Shown here: positions 17,729-26,262 of the stretch, piece by piece
Numbering within the stretch: position 1 is the first letter of the stretch
How the letters are laid out: every line of letters begins with the position of its first letter
Assembly (NCBI GenBank): GCA_005787525.1
Contig: SYAR01000002.1
Location: forward strand, 1-48,030
DNA: 48,030 nt
Origin: Rickettsiales bacterium
Lineage (GTDB): Bacteria > Pseudomonadota > Alphaproteobacteria > Rickettsiales > UBA1997
Reading direction: 5' to 3'
Translations under genes and position numbers: made by a program
The notes under the pieces: generated by a model
The model's database searches: none
Seen by the model: only the letters and a program-made list of their open reading frames with translations
What the model was told of the DNA's origin: nothing

Positions 17729-18689
17729 TTTTATTTGGCTCCATATTTTTATTTTGCTCTTCCGAATTATTCAATGATTTATCTTCTTCGCTAGGCTTCT
17801 TTTTGCTTTCTTCAGCATCTCTTTTTAACAAGATTTTAACCTTTTGATCTTTGATAAATTTACCATTGATTTTTTCAATTTCACTAACTCTAATTAAGTG
17901 GCGAACATATTCCTTAGTAGACTCAAATTCCATTGGTTTTGATTTTTTTACATCACCAGACTTAACTATGTACCAATTTTCTCCAGACTGAAATGGTTTA
18001 GAAATTTCATCTTTTTTAAGTTTTTTTAAATTATCGACAATATCTTTTTGAATTGCAGATTCTTGCTTGTAATCAACTTCACCACCGTTATTAGAAGATT
18101 GTGCGTCGATTGAATATTTTTTAGCACCATCGCTAAATTTTAAAGGTTTTTTATTGGCTTTTAATTCTTTATAAACATTTTCAGCTTGAACTTGATCAGT
18201 TAAGGCAATTTGATAATATTTATATTCAATTTTATTATCCAATTCAGCATTCATTTCGTTAAATTTTTCAACGATTTTTTGATCGGTTACAGAATCTTTT
18301 AATAAGCTGTTTACGTAGGATTGACGGATTGTTGAAACTCTAAAATTTTCAATCGAATCTTTGATTTCGATAGAATTATCAATACCTAATCTTTTTGCTT
18401 CAGCAACCATTTTTCTATCGAGATAAATTTCTCTGGAAAACAATTCAATTACTTGATCTGGCAATTTATCAAAAGAAATTTGTGAGTTTTTATTATTGGC
18501 AAAAATCTCTTTGAGTTTTTTTTCAATATCTGATTTGTAAATATTTTCTTCGCCAATTTGGGCAACAATTATATCATTAGCCTTTTTAGTTAAAAACTGT
18601 TTTGACACTGCAAATCCAAAGCCGGCGAGCAAGGTGATGATAACTAAAATTTTTATTGGGCTTTTTCTTTTTTTTGAATAAAGTTTCAT
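17622..18689 (-). CDS. Periplasmic peptidyl-prolyl isomerase/foldase (SurA/PpiC type)
   Basis: An N-terminal membrane anchor or signal (about residues 12-30) is followed by a SurA_N-like helical region with IGEENIYKSDIEKKLKEI and then a parvulin domain. The latter shows YKYYQIALTD, FSDGAKKYSIDAQSSNNGGEVDY and ISKPFQSGENWYIVKSGD, the usual rotamase landmarks. The last ~60 residues are low-complexity Glu/Gln/Pro-rich. The role would be folding of outer-membrane or surface proteins, in line with the lipoprotein and LPS genes upstream. Its start overlaps the HAD gene by 4 bases (ATGA), a translational coupling signal. Its tail overlaps the methyltransferase gene. Confidence 0.85.
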   Translation of the reverse strand: MKLYSKKRKSPIKILVIITLLAGFGFAVSKQFLTKKANDIIVAQIGEENIYKSDIEKKLKEIFANNKNSQISFDKLPDQVIELFSREIYLDRKMVAEAKRLGIDNSIEIKDSIENFRVSTIRQSYVNSLLKDSVTDQKIVEKFNEMNAELDNKIEYKYYQIALTDQVQAENVYKELKANKKPLKFSDGAKKYSIDAQSSNNGGEVDYKQESAIQKDIVDNLKKLKKDEISKPFQSGENWYIVKSGDVKKSKPMEFESTKEYVRHLIRVSEIEKINGKFIKDQKVKILLKRDAEESKKKPSEEDKSLNNSEEQNKNMEPNKNEETAQPAIPEQENAKESEQQPEQQPVVQQEQQKL

Positions 18690-19555
18690 ATTCTTAAGTT
18701 TGAGATTATGTAGTTTGGGAAAATTTTATAATTATTACAAATTTTTTTTAATTTTTCATCTTCAGCGACCTGCCAGAATTTAATTTCTAGATCATTGGCA
18801 AGAATGCCACCAGTCACCAAAATGTTATCAATTTCAAAATCACTAGCACCCTTAATATCAGTTTCTAAGCCGTCACCAATTGCAATAATTTTGCTTTTGT
18901 CGGCGATTAGAAATTTTTCTAACACCATTTGATAAACTTTTGAAAATGGCTTTCCGTAATAATGAACGGTTCCACCAATTTTTTGATATTCCAAAGCTAG
19001 TGCGCCCGCACAAATCATCTCGACTCCATTTTGTTTTACAACAATTAAATCGGGATTTACGCAAAGCATCGGCAGTTTAAATTCATTTGCCTGAATTGCA
19101 AGAGGTAATTTTTCAGATATTTTTGAATTTTCATTTTCAAATCCTGTAGTAAGGACAAAGTGGGCTTGCGAAGGGTCTTCGACTTTTTTATATTCAAGTC
19201 CGTCTAACAAATCAATATCTTTGTGAGGGCCAATATAAAAATAATTTTTACCAAAATTAGTAAAGTTATTTTTTTGATTTTGTTGCAAATCAATGTAACT
19301 AGATTCACCCGAAGTTAAAATAAATTCATAAAGATTTGGCGTTATACCAAAATCATTAAGAGTTTTAGCAACCTTAGAGACTCTTCTTGGTGCGTTTGAT
19401 AAAAAACAAATTTTTTTACCAATTTTATTTAAATATTGGAATGTTTCGAGAGCTTGGGGGTAAAGAGACGAGCCGTCATGCACCACCCCCCAAACATCAA
19501 ATATGAAATAATCATACTTTTCAATAATTTCTTTGATGCCGTTTATATGCCTCAT
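18686..19555 (-). CDS. HAD-superfamily class IIA hydrolase (NagD-like)
   Basis: The 289 residues have motif I FDVWGVVHDG, motif II ICFLSNAPRR and the class IIA cap region, then motif III/IV YYGKPFSKVYQ with IIAIGDGLETDIKGA. This is the pattern of the NagD/TIGR01459-like phosphatases found widely in alphaproteobacteria. In motif I the second Asp is replaced (DVWGV rather than DxDGV). That variant is characteristic of this subgroup and is not a defect. Substrate unknown, probably a small phosphorylated metabolite. It lies 7 bases after the CsgG-like gene. Confidence 0.88.
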   Translation of the reverse strand: MRHINGIKEIIEKYDYFIFDVWGVVHDGSSLYPQALETFQYLNKIGKKICFLSNAPRRVSKVAKTLNDFGITPNLYEFILTSGESSYIDLQQNQKNNFTNFGKNYFYIGPHKDIDLLDGLEYKKVEDPSQAHFVLTTGFENENSKISEKLPLAIQANEFKLPMLCVNPDLIVVKQNGVEMICAGALALEYQKIGGTVHYYGKPFSKVYQMVLEKFLIADKSKIIAIGDGLETDIKGASDFEIDNILVTGGILANDLEIKFWQVAEDEKLKKICNNYKIFPNYIISNLRI

Positions 19556-19562
19556 AAAATAA

Positions 19563-20612
19563 TTATTTAGTCATATTTTTTGCCATTTTAGCGAATGATT
19601 TCATGGCACTTTTAGAATATTTCATTTTAACCATGTCGCCGATTCTGATTACAGATTCTTGTTTTTTATCATCAAGAATTATCCAACAATTTTTAGGATC
19701 GATTTTATCAGAAATAACTCCTGTTCCAATAACTCTTCTTTCAACTTCAGATTTACCGCTAATTGCATTTTCAACTTCATATTGACCAATTAATTCAAAT
19801 TTGTCACCATGTTTAACGCCATCTTCGGAACCAAGATTAATTTTAAAAATCGCCTTGCCGTCAAAAGTTCTTTTTTCTAAAATGAATCCACGTTTTGCAA
19901 AAGCATTTCTGATTGCAGATTCAGCTTCATCAACCGCATCAGCTCCAGCTTCACGCACTAAGCCATCATCTCTTTGTAATCCACCTTCTTGGGTTCCGCC
20001 AACTTGAATTCCGCCCAAGCTAAATCCGCCATCTTGTTGAACATTTTCAGTTCTAACGGCCTTACCATCAAGTTCAATGGTGTCAATTACTGCCAGAGAA
20101 GGAAGCTCATAAATTTTAATATTTCCTACCACTTGTGCGTTGTAAACAAATTTAGGAGGAATCGAAATTACATCTCCCGTTTTTGGGTTAACATAAGTGC
20201 TTCCCGAAACATATTTATTGGCAAAATTAGCGTTTGCAATCGAACCAGAAACCGCATAATCAGCAACTTTTGGACCTTTATATGAGCCAGTTTTGTTCAT
20301 TTCTGAAAGCTGAACTTCTTTTTGTAATTTTTCTGTCGCTTTACGATCAACAAGTTCTGCAAGCTTATATTTTGACAAGATACTTTCCATGCTAGTCGCA
20401 ACTGATTTTCCAAGATTTGATTGTTTAGCAACTTCAATGTCACTTTCTTCGAAATCAAAAATTGCAACTTTTAATAATTTATTTTCCAAGGTTTTTTCAT
20501 CGGGCATGAAATCGCTTTTAGAAATAAATTGTTTTTGATATTTATCAAAATTTTTAATAGTTGGGGTACAAGAGCTTACAATTAATATAAGTGCTAAAAG
20601 TTTTAATTTCAT
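19563..20612 (-). CDS. CsgG/LpoB-type outer-membrane lipoprotein
   Basis: The N terminus is a lipoprotein signal ending VSSC (lipobox Cys at about residue 15). The domain that follows has the CsgG/LpoB signature: LLKVAIFDFEESD, LGKSVATSMESILSKY, LAELVDRKATEKLQKEVQLSE, and VADYAVSGSIANANF. The C-terminal third (from about residue 225) adds a second domain with GVKHGDKFELIG and VIGTGVI, a small beta-barrel pattern seen in FlgT/CsgG-associated proteins. Possible roles are secretion pore, penicillin-binding-protein activator or surface assembly. Context with two LPP20-type proteins supports an envelope complex. Confidence 0.75.
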   Translation of the reverse strand: MKLKLLALILIVSSCTPTIKNFDKYQKQFISKSDFMPDEKTLENKLLKVAIFDFEESDIEVAKQSNLGKSVATSMESILSKYKLAELVDRKATEKLQKEVQLSEMNKTGSYKGPKVADYAVSGSIANANFANKYVSGSTYVNPKTGDVISIPPKFVYNAQVVGNIKIYELPSLAVIDTIELDGKAVRTENVQQDGGFSLGGIQVGGTQEGGLQRDDGLVREAGADAVDEAESAIRNAFAKRGFILEKRTFDGKAIFKINLGSEDGVKHGDKFELIGQYEVENAISGKSEVERRVIGTGVISDKIDPKNCWIILDDKKQESVIRIGDMVKMKYSKSAMKSFAKMAKNMTK

Positions 20613-20674
20613 ATTTTTTTATTTTATAAATTTATTAATTATTTTATTAATTCAAAATAATTTTGAATTAATAT

Positions 20675-21658
20675 TTAGTTTAAAATTCCGAGAGTTTTTA
20701 AAATTCCGTCTTTTTGAATTTGCTCTTCCAAGGCTTTTATTGCGGCTTTGGTTGATTCAGCTTCGCCAATTGTTGAATTTCCAGTAGCCTCAACATTATT
20801 ACTAGCAACAATTTTGCCTTGAGCTGAATTTTCAAAATCAACATTTAATTTAGTTATATGTGTACCATAAATAAAATTATGAGTTGACTCATATTTGGCA
20901 CCAATAACTATTTGATTTGGATCAGATTTATCAAGGGTTTTGGCGATTTTTAATTTTTCTTTATTTAAAGCACTACGTAAGATTTGCACTAAATCTTTTG
21001 GCGAAGATGAATCGAAGAAAAATTCAATTGAGGATGATGATTTTTCAAATTCATTTTGATATTTAGCAATCAAGGAAAGAATGCTTTTCATGTCAATTTC
21101 TTCTTGGGCTCCCGATAAAATTCGAGCCTTTAAATCAAGCTCTTTGCACAAATCTAAAATTTTTATTAAGCTATTTCTTCTTTGAATTGGATTGGCTTGA
21201 ATTGAGTTTTTATCGAGATCATTGATCTTTTTTTGCACAAATTCAACACGCTCTTTTTGTTCTTTAATAAAAGGATCTCTTTCGACAGAAACTTCAACAT
21301 AAAATTTTTTATCAACCTGCTCGCTTTTAGAAACTTCATAGCCCGCAAAGCTAATTTTTTCAATAGATTGACGTACTTTTTGACGCATTTCTTCATTGTA
21401 ACTATTTTGATTTTCTTCTTTTATTAACTCAGATTCTGAGGAAATCGAAACCATCAACCTGCCCGCCGCATCAGCCAAAGCTGTTTTTGTAGCCTCTTCT
21501 AAAGTAAATCCTTCAGCAACGCCGTAAATCATATCAATATTGTTAACTCTCGGTTTTATAAACCAAGAAGGAAGATCATTTGATTTTGAAAATGAGCTTT
21601 CTGCGAAGCTGATTAGCAATAAAAATGTAAAAAATGATTTTTGAATTTTGTTATTCAT
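20675..21658 (-). CDS. Exported LPP20-family protein
   Basis: A signal peptide (residues 1-24, cleavage near SFS) precedes the LPP20-like core: LPSWFIKPRVNNIDMIYGVAEGFTLEEATKTALADAAGRL, with the family's GxAxG...A...A pattern, continuing to YEVSKSEQVDKKFYVEVSVERD. A ~200-residue helical C-terminal extension follows. No lipobox Cys is present, unlike most LPP20 proteins. Its start overlaps the preceding 55-residue lipoprotein frame by 8 bases. In other bacteria LPP20 proteins travel with CsgG/LpoB and FlgO/FlgP/FlgT genes, as here. Confidence 0.72.
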   Translation of the reverse strand: MNNKIQKSFFTFLLLISFAESSFSKSNDLPSWFIKPRVNNIDMIYGVAEGFTLEEATKTALADAAGRLMVSISSESELIKEENQNSYNEEMRQKVRQSIEKISFAGYEVSKSEQVDKKFYVEVSVERDPFIKEQKERVEFVQKKINDLDKNSIQANPIQRRNSLIKILDLCKELDLKARILSGAQEEIDMKSILSLIAKYQNEFEKSSSSIEFFFDSSSPKDLVQILRSALNKEKLKIAKTLDKSDPNQIVIGAKYESTHNFIYGTHITKLNVDFENSAQGKIVASNNVEATGNSTIGEAESTKAAIKALEEQIQKDGILKTLGILN

Positions 21659-21818
21659 CGAGATCTTTTAAAATTGTGTTTGAACCGGATTGGATATTAT
21701 TAATTCTTGAAGATGCCGAAGATGATTTATTTGACTTTTGAGCTTCGTAATCATCTATTTTGGCACTCGAACAAGATGTAATTAAAAAAAATAAACTGGG
21801 GAAAATAATTTTTTTCAG
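21651..21818 (-). CDS. Putative 55-residue lipoprotein lacking an ATG/GTG/TTG start
   Basis: An uninterrupted frame encodes a textbook small lipoprotein: KKIIFPSLFFLITSC with a lipobox (ITSC), then a hydrophilic Ser-rich tail ending in KDLDE. It overlaps the next gene by 8 bases (GATGAATAA), a coupled arrangement. The only candidate starts in frame are CTG at 21818 or ATT further up. An ATG at the top of the hairpin upstream is one base out of frame and runs into a stop. It could be a real gene with a rare start, a frameshifted gene, or need a sequencing correction. The protein features are clear; expression is not. Confidence 0.5.
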   Translation of the reverse strand: MKKIIFPSLFFLITSCSSAKIDDYEAQKSNKSSSASSRINNIQSGSNTILKDLDE

Positions 21819-21844
21819 AGTTTTATATGTTGTGGTATAAATTT

Positions 21845-21877
21845 CTCCCCATTTTAAATAATTTTTAAAATGGGGAG
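21845..21877 (-). terminator. Hairpin after the upstream LPP20 gene
   Basis: CTCCCCATTTT (21845-21855) pairs perfectly with AAAATGGGGAG (21867-21877), an 11-bp stem with an 11-base loop, 15 bases past the stop at 21892. On the minus-strand transcript it is followed by AAATTTAT rather than a strong U-run, so termination may be partial. Its 3' arm contains GGGGAG just before the start region of the small lipoprotein and may hide a ribosome-binding site. Confidence 0.5.
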
Positions 21878-21891
21878 TTTAAATTTAAATT

Positions 21892-22524
21892 TTAGTTAGC
21901 TTTTTTAGTTTCTTCTTTGGTTTCCAAAGGAAGGGCTGGAATATTGCCTCTTTCTTTTTCTAACTCATCAAATAAATCTTTAGTTGCGGCTTGAGATTTA
22001 TCAATATTATCTCTGCTCAAATTAGATTTTTTCAATTTATCTTCATAATCTTTTTGGCTATTTTTCAAGAATTTGCTGTAATCTTGATCGTCTATCATCA
22101 TGTGAACGTAAAGAGTACCATCTTGTGATTTAAACATATGGATTCTTCTAGCACCTGATAATGGAAGATTTTTAACAACTTCTTTGCTGGCTTGAGCGAA
22201 GAACTCTTCAACATCATCAGCATCATTAACTTTACCAGATCTCAAAGCGTTTTTAGTAACTCTTGAAACTTCTGATTGAATAGTCGCGGCAATATTTGCT
22301 TTGGCGTCAAGTTCAGCTTTCGGCAATTGAACCGTAATACCAGCTCTTGATGGGCTTGCGATACCAACCGCAGCAACGCCATCTTTGATTTTTGGATCGA
22401 GGACCCACTCTGGCAAATCGCCTAAATCGTTATTTCCGCTAGTTTTTTTAACTTCTTTTGGAGCGCAAGAAAATAAAAGCGACAAGGCAACAAATACATT
22501 TGATAATAATACAATTTTTTTCAT
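21892..22524 (-). CDS. LPP20-family lipoprotein
   Basis: The 210-residue product has a lipoprotein signal ending LLFSC (Cys at about residue 20) followed by LPEWVLDPKIKDGVAAVGIASPSRAGI, LPKAELDAKANIAATIQSEV and later MFKSQDGTLYVHMMID. This is the LPP20/FlgP-like domain: W followed by a GxAxG turn, an Ala-rich helix, then a central strand. A charged helical tail follows. It is a second, separate member of the family within 900 bases of the other. The lptG gene ends about 100 bases upstream. Confidence 0.75.
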   Translation of the reverse strand: MKKIVLLSNVFVALSLLFSCAPKEVKKTSGNNDLGDLPEWVLDPKIKDGVAAVGIASPSRAGITVQLPKAELDAKANIAATIQSEVSRVTKNALRSGKVNDADDVEEFFAQASKEVVKNLPLSGARRIHMFKSQDGTLYVHMMIDDQDYSKFLKNSQKDYEDKLKKSNLSRDNIDKSQAATKDLFDELEKERGNIPALPLETKEETKKAN

Positions 22525-22624
22525 AATTTTGAGAGATTTATTTATTTTAGTTATTTTTTTTAAAACTTTAATTAATGCTTTTAATTTATCAACAGCAAAT
22601 ATAAAAATTTTTATTAAAACTTAA

Positions 22625-23737
22625 TTATGAGACAGAGTTTTCTTTACGATAAACCAACAAAATACCTATTGAAATGTAAACAAAACTTATCAACCAAGTT
22701 GCCTCAAACGCTGAAATTAAGCCCGAGGAACCAAGGGAAAAAGCGATTGAAGAAGTTATAAAAACCATTAAACCAAAAATAATTCCAATAAAAACTTTAA
22801 TTTGCGATTTGCGATTTCTCGTTCCACAAATTCCAAAATATGTTGCAAAAAAAATCATCGCCATAAACAGTAATATTTGGTTTAATTGACTATTTAAATA
22901 AACCTTAAACTTATTAGAATTTAAGCCTGAAGAGTCCAATTCCTTAATTAATTTTGGCAATTCAAAAATTGAAAAAAATTGCACTGAATTAAAATTATTT
23001 ATTATCTTTTTTTTAATAAAGTTTTCCTCTAAATCAGTGTTAATTTCTAGAGTTTCCACATTATAATTAATTAATTCATCATCGTTTATGATAGCTTTCT
23101 GTAGTATCCATTGATGATTTTGTAAAAACATTTTTTCGGCGTCAATTCTTTTGTAAAAAATATTACGCGAATCAAAAAACCACAAACTTACATTAGCAAA
23201 TTTAATATTATTTTTATAAATTTTGCGGGCAAAGATTATAATATTTTCATTTTTTTTATAAAAATTATTTTGACGCAACCACATGCCCGAGGAAGAATCT
23301 ATCGACTCTTGCACTTCAGATCCAATATAATCACTTTCAATTTGGTAGAATTTTTTTGAAGACCAAATTTCGATTAAATTAAAAATTGTAATCCAAAAAA
23401 TTCCAATAAAAAAAGTTGTAATTAAAACTGGTTTTGTAATTTTCCAAACCGAATATCCGCAAGCACGAATAATTGTTAGTTCACTTCGAATCGAAAGTTG
23501 ATAAAAAGTTAAAATTGCGGAAATCAAAATCACCGACACAATCACTGAAGTCATTGATTCAGGAATTTTAAGAATTGCTAAAGTAAAAACTAAAAAAACA
23601 TTAAAATTGGCATCACTTACTCTTTCAAAAATATCTAAAATATTAATTAAAAAAAACATTGTTGCAAAACCAAAACTTACTATAAGAAAATTTTTTAAAA
23701 ATGATTTTACTAAATAAAAATTAATGCTATTTATCAT
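22625..23737 (-). CDS. lptG: LPS export ABC transporter permease LptG
   Basis: The 370-residue membrane protein has the YjgP/YjgQ layout: three N-terminal membrane helices, a periplasmic beta-jellyroll domain (about residues 125-265) and three C-terminal helices. SELTIIRACGYSVWKI matches the coupling-helix region (E-hxxhRxxG) that contacts LptB. With LptF it extracts LPS from the inner membrane. It overlaps lptF by 11 bases. LptF/LptG assignment is by gene order and could be swapped. Confidence 0.88.
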   Translation of the reverse strand: MINSINFYLVKSFLKNFLIVSFGFATMFFLINILDIFERVSDANFNVFLVFTLAILKIPESMTSVIVSVILISAILTFYQLSIRSELTIIRACGYSVWKITKPVLITTFFIGIFWITIFNLIEIWSSKKFYQIESDYIGSEVQESIDSSSGMWLRQNNFYKKNENIIIFARKIYKNNIKFANVSLWFFDSRNIFYKRIDAEKMFLQNHQWILQKAIINDDELINYNVETLEINTDLEENFIKKKIINNFNSVQFFSIFELPKLIKELDSSGLNSNKFKVYLNSQLNQILLFMAMIFFATYFGICGTRNRKSQIKVFIGIIFGLMVFITSSIAFSLGSSGLISAFEATWLISFVYISIGILLVYRKENSVS

Positions 23738-24815
23738 TTTTTAAACCCGATTTAAATATCAACGAAATTATGGCGAACATGGAGAAAGAGGTGTTTATTA
23801 AATAAGGCAAAAAAACTAAAGAATTCGATTTTTCGCTTAATCTGTAACTAAAAATTAAAGAAATTATATAAATTAAACACCATGTTAAGGTTAAAATTGA
23901 ATTGAAAAAATTTCCTTTTCTAGAAATTTTTGCTCTTAATATTGATGAACAAATTATTATTGAAAAAATGAATGAGATCAAGGGGTCGTTGATTCTTTTG
24001 TGCATTTCTGCATTAATTTTTTCTAATTCTTTTGTTGATAAATATTCGCTTGGATAAATTAATTCATTGATAAAGCGCTCATTTGGCTTCCATTTGTAAT
24101 CAAAAGTTTCGTGATTTTTATTATTTAAATTAAAAACATATTCGTCAAATTTTAATATTTCGCTTTTTTGAGATTTTAAATTATATCTTTGCAACGTTCC
24201 GTTTCTAAGTTTCAAAAAAACAGAATCATCTTGGGAAACTAAATTACCAAATTCTGCCGTTAAAGTAATTGAAAAATCCTCTTGTCTTTGGTCGTTAATC
24301 AATATTCCGTAAAGATTATTTTTGCTATCGCGATCTTTGGTATAAATCGTAATTTGATGAATGTTTTCAAAGGTTTGTGGCACAAATGAAATATTAGTAT
24401 AATTACTTTGAATATCATGTCGTGAAATTCTTAATTGCTTATTGGCGAGTGGCATTAAATAAAAAGATAAAAAATATACAAATAATGTTAAAATCAGACC
24501 AAAAAAAATAATCGATTGTGCAATTTTTAAATTAGATAATCCGCAATTTTTTAAAATCGTTATCTCGTTATTTTGTAGTAATTTGTTAAGGGAGAGTAGG
24601 TTTGCTATGAAAAATGATATTGGCAAAAGGTAAATTAAAATCCAGGGTAAAATTAAAACAAATAAAAAGAAAAAATCTAAAATTTCTATGCCATTTTCGG
24701 TGACGAAACTCATAAAAGGTATTGCCCTGCTAAACCATATCAAAACAATGAGCACAAATGTTATCCCAAGCCAATTAATTAAAGATGTCCGAAAGAGATA
24801 TGATTGATAAATCAT
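23727..24815 (-). CDS. lptF: LPS export ABC transporter permease LptF
   Basis: There are 362 residues with the same six-helix plus periplasmic-domain architecture as its neighbour. The coupling helix is NEITILKNCGLSNLKIAQS, and the post-helix segment FYLMPLANKQLRISRHDIQ is characteristic of LptF. It is the first gene of the minus-strand cluster, divergent from thiS across a 187-base gap. Presence of both permeases means the cell makes and exports LPS, unlike Anaplasma and Ehrlichia. Confidence 0.9.
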   Translation of the reverse strand: MIYQSYLFRTSLINWLGITFVLIVLIWFSRAIPFMSFVTENGIEILDFFFLFVLILPWILIYLLPISFFIANLLSLNKLLQNNEITILKNCGLSNLKIAQSIIFFGLILTLFVYFLSFYLMPLANKQLRISRHDIQSNYTNISFVPQTFENIHQITIYTKDRDSKNNLYGILINDQRQEDFSITLTAEFGNLVSQDDSVFLKLRNGTLQRYNLKSQKSEILKFDEYVFNLNNKNHETFDYKWKPNERFINELIYPSEYLSTKELEKINAEMHKRINDPLISFIFSIIICSSILRAKISRKGNFFNSILTLTWCLIYIISLIFSYRLSEKSNSLVFLPYLINTSFSMFAIISLIFKSGLKNDK

Positions 24816-25002
24816 TGTGGTTAAATTTCAAATTGGAAAAAATATTTATCACTAAAATTAACAAAATTTGAACAAAAATAAAGTTAATTTTTGATAAAAT
24901 TCAAATAATTTTTTTCAAGTTAAAACTGGCATAATAATAACCCAATAATAAAATATCGAAAGAAATTTTACAATTATTTTTTCTAAATAATTATTTGAAA
25001 CA

Positions 25003-25212
25003 ATGACAAAAATAAAAATTTTTTTAAACGGTGATTTAATAGAAATAGAAAAAAATTTAAACATCTCTCAACTTCTTGAAAATCTGAGTCTCGATCCTAA
25101 AAAAATAGCGATTGAAAAAGATTTAGAAATCATCCATCCGCAAGATTTTGATGAGATAATTTTGCAAAATAATTCTAAAATTGAAATTGTTCATTTTATT
25201 GGTGGCGGATAA
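25003..25212 (+). CDS. thiS: Sulfur carrier protein ThiS
   Basis: This 69-residue ubiquitin-like protein starts KIFLNGDLIEIEKNLNISQLL, contains KIAIEKDLEIIHPQDFDEIIL, and ends IVHFIGGG. The C-terminal Gly-Gly is the thiocarboxylate site used to give sulfur to the thiazole of thiamine. Neither thiG nor a TPP riboswitch is nearby, so it stands alone. It is convergent with the following orphan gene (18-base gap). Confidence 0.9.
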   Translation: MTKIKIFLNGDLIEIEKNLNISQLLENLSLDPKKIAIEKDLEIIHPQDFDEIILQNNSKIEIVHFIGGG

Positions 25213-25230
25213 ATTTATTTCGGTTTTCAA

Positions 25231-25758
25231 TTAAAAATGAAGTTGGGTACTTTGATTTTGATTTTGACTTTTAGCTAATATATTTTCAACATCGAGCGGT
25301 CTTACATTTGGTGCCGGCTCCATTTCACCCTTATTATTATAACAAAGTATTCCATTGTATAATTTTTCAACGTCATCTGGCTTTATCTCGGGACGCTCTC
25401 CCGTTGGAATAAATTCCGCAACCATATTAACAACATCTTTAAATCTATCAACTCCAATTCCAGCAAAATATTCAACAATGCCAGTTACGCCTCCCGCGAA
25501 TTGAGACTGATCTTTAACATAGCTATTAAGTTGCCCTGGATATTTAACTGTTTGCCTTCCTTCTAATTCAAATATTTTAGCTATAAAATAAGATGGCCCA
25601 ACCATCGCAATGAAAGTTAAAAAAGCTGAGGGTGATAACAGGATTGAAGCAGAAGCTACAATAGGCTTAGATGCTTCAATAGTACTAAGGGCATCTCTAG
25701 TCCCTTTTCCGGCTTGATTGGAGAGGACAATAGATCCTGATTCATTGGGACTCTTCAT
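25231..25758 (-). CDS. Conserved-looking hypothetical protein, 175 residues
   Basis: I do not recognise this protein. It has a Ser/Ala-rich N terminus, one hydrophobic stretch (about residues 38-62, ILLSPSAFLTFIAMVGPSYFIA) that may be a membrane helix, and a polar C-terminal half ending in an Asn/Gln-rich tail. There is no signal peptide. It begins one base after the stop of yajQ (TAG at 25760-25762), so it is very likely co-translated with yajQ. Codon use matches its neighbours. Confidence 0.6.
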   Translation of the reverse strand: MKSPNESGSIVLSNQAGKGTRDALSTIEASKPIVASASILLSPSAFLTFIAMVGPSYFIAKIFELEGRQTVKYPGQLNSYVKDQSQFAGGVTGIVEYFAGIGVDRFKDVVNMVAEFIPTGERPEIKPDDVEKLYNGILCYNNKGEMEPAPNVRPLDVENILAKSQNQNQSTQLHF

Positions 25759-25759
25759 T

Positions 25760-26251
25760 CTATTCTCTAAAATTAATAAATTGTAAAGCTATGTCAAAAT
25801 TTGCGGAACGAATTGCGTTCATCGCTTCTTGCAAATCGTCGCGTTTTTTGCCATCAATTCTAACTTCATCACCCTTAATCGAACCTTGAACCTTAAGTTT
25901 TAGATCTTTAATTTGTTTGATTATTTTTTTGGCGATTTCTTGCTCGATTCCATTTTTAAGTTTTATTTCTTGCTTAAGCGTTGTCCCGCCAGCTTTTTGG
26001 GGCTCACAAAATTCGAGAGCCTTAACATCAATTCCACGTTTTGTGGCAAATACTTTTAATGAATCACGCACCGCTTCAAGCTTATATTCGCTATCGGCGC
26101 TAATATTGATAATATTTTCTTTAGCTTTTAATTCGACGCTAAAAATTGAACCTTTAAAATCATAACGATTCGTGAGTTCGCGAAGCACGGAATTAACCGC
26201 GTTATCGACTTCTTGAATATTTATTTTGGAAACTATATCAAAACTAGGCAT
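25760..26251 (-). CDS. yajQ: YajQ family nucleotide-binding protein
   Basis: The 163 residues match YajQ throughout: MPSFDIVSKINIQEVDNAVN, RYDFKGS, GIEQEIAKKIIKQIKDLKLKVQ, and DEVRIDGKKRDDLQEAM. Family members fold into two RNP-like domains. They bind nucleotides and, in some species, cyclic di-GMP. It lies 11 bases downstream of metZ, probably in the same transcript. Confidence 0.96.
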   Translation of the reverse strand: MPSFDIVSKINIQEVDNAVNSVLRELTNRYDFKGSIFSVELKAKENIINISADSEYKLEAVRDSLKVFATKRGIDVKALEFCEPQKAGGTTLKQEIKLKNGIEQEIAKKIIKQIKDLKLKVQGSIKGDEVRIDGKKRDDLQEAMNAIRSANFDIALQFINFRE

Positions 26252-26262
26252 AATAAAAAAAA

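Noticed and set aside
24816-25002. TPP riboswitch before thiS
   Set aside because: The conserved CTGAGA and ACCTGA landmarks are not present.
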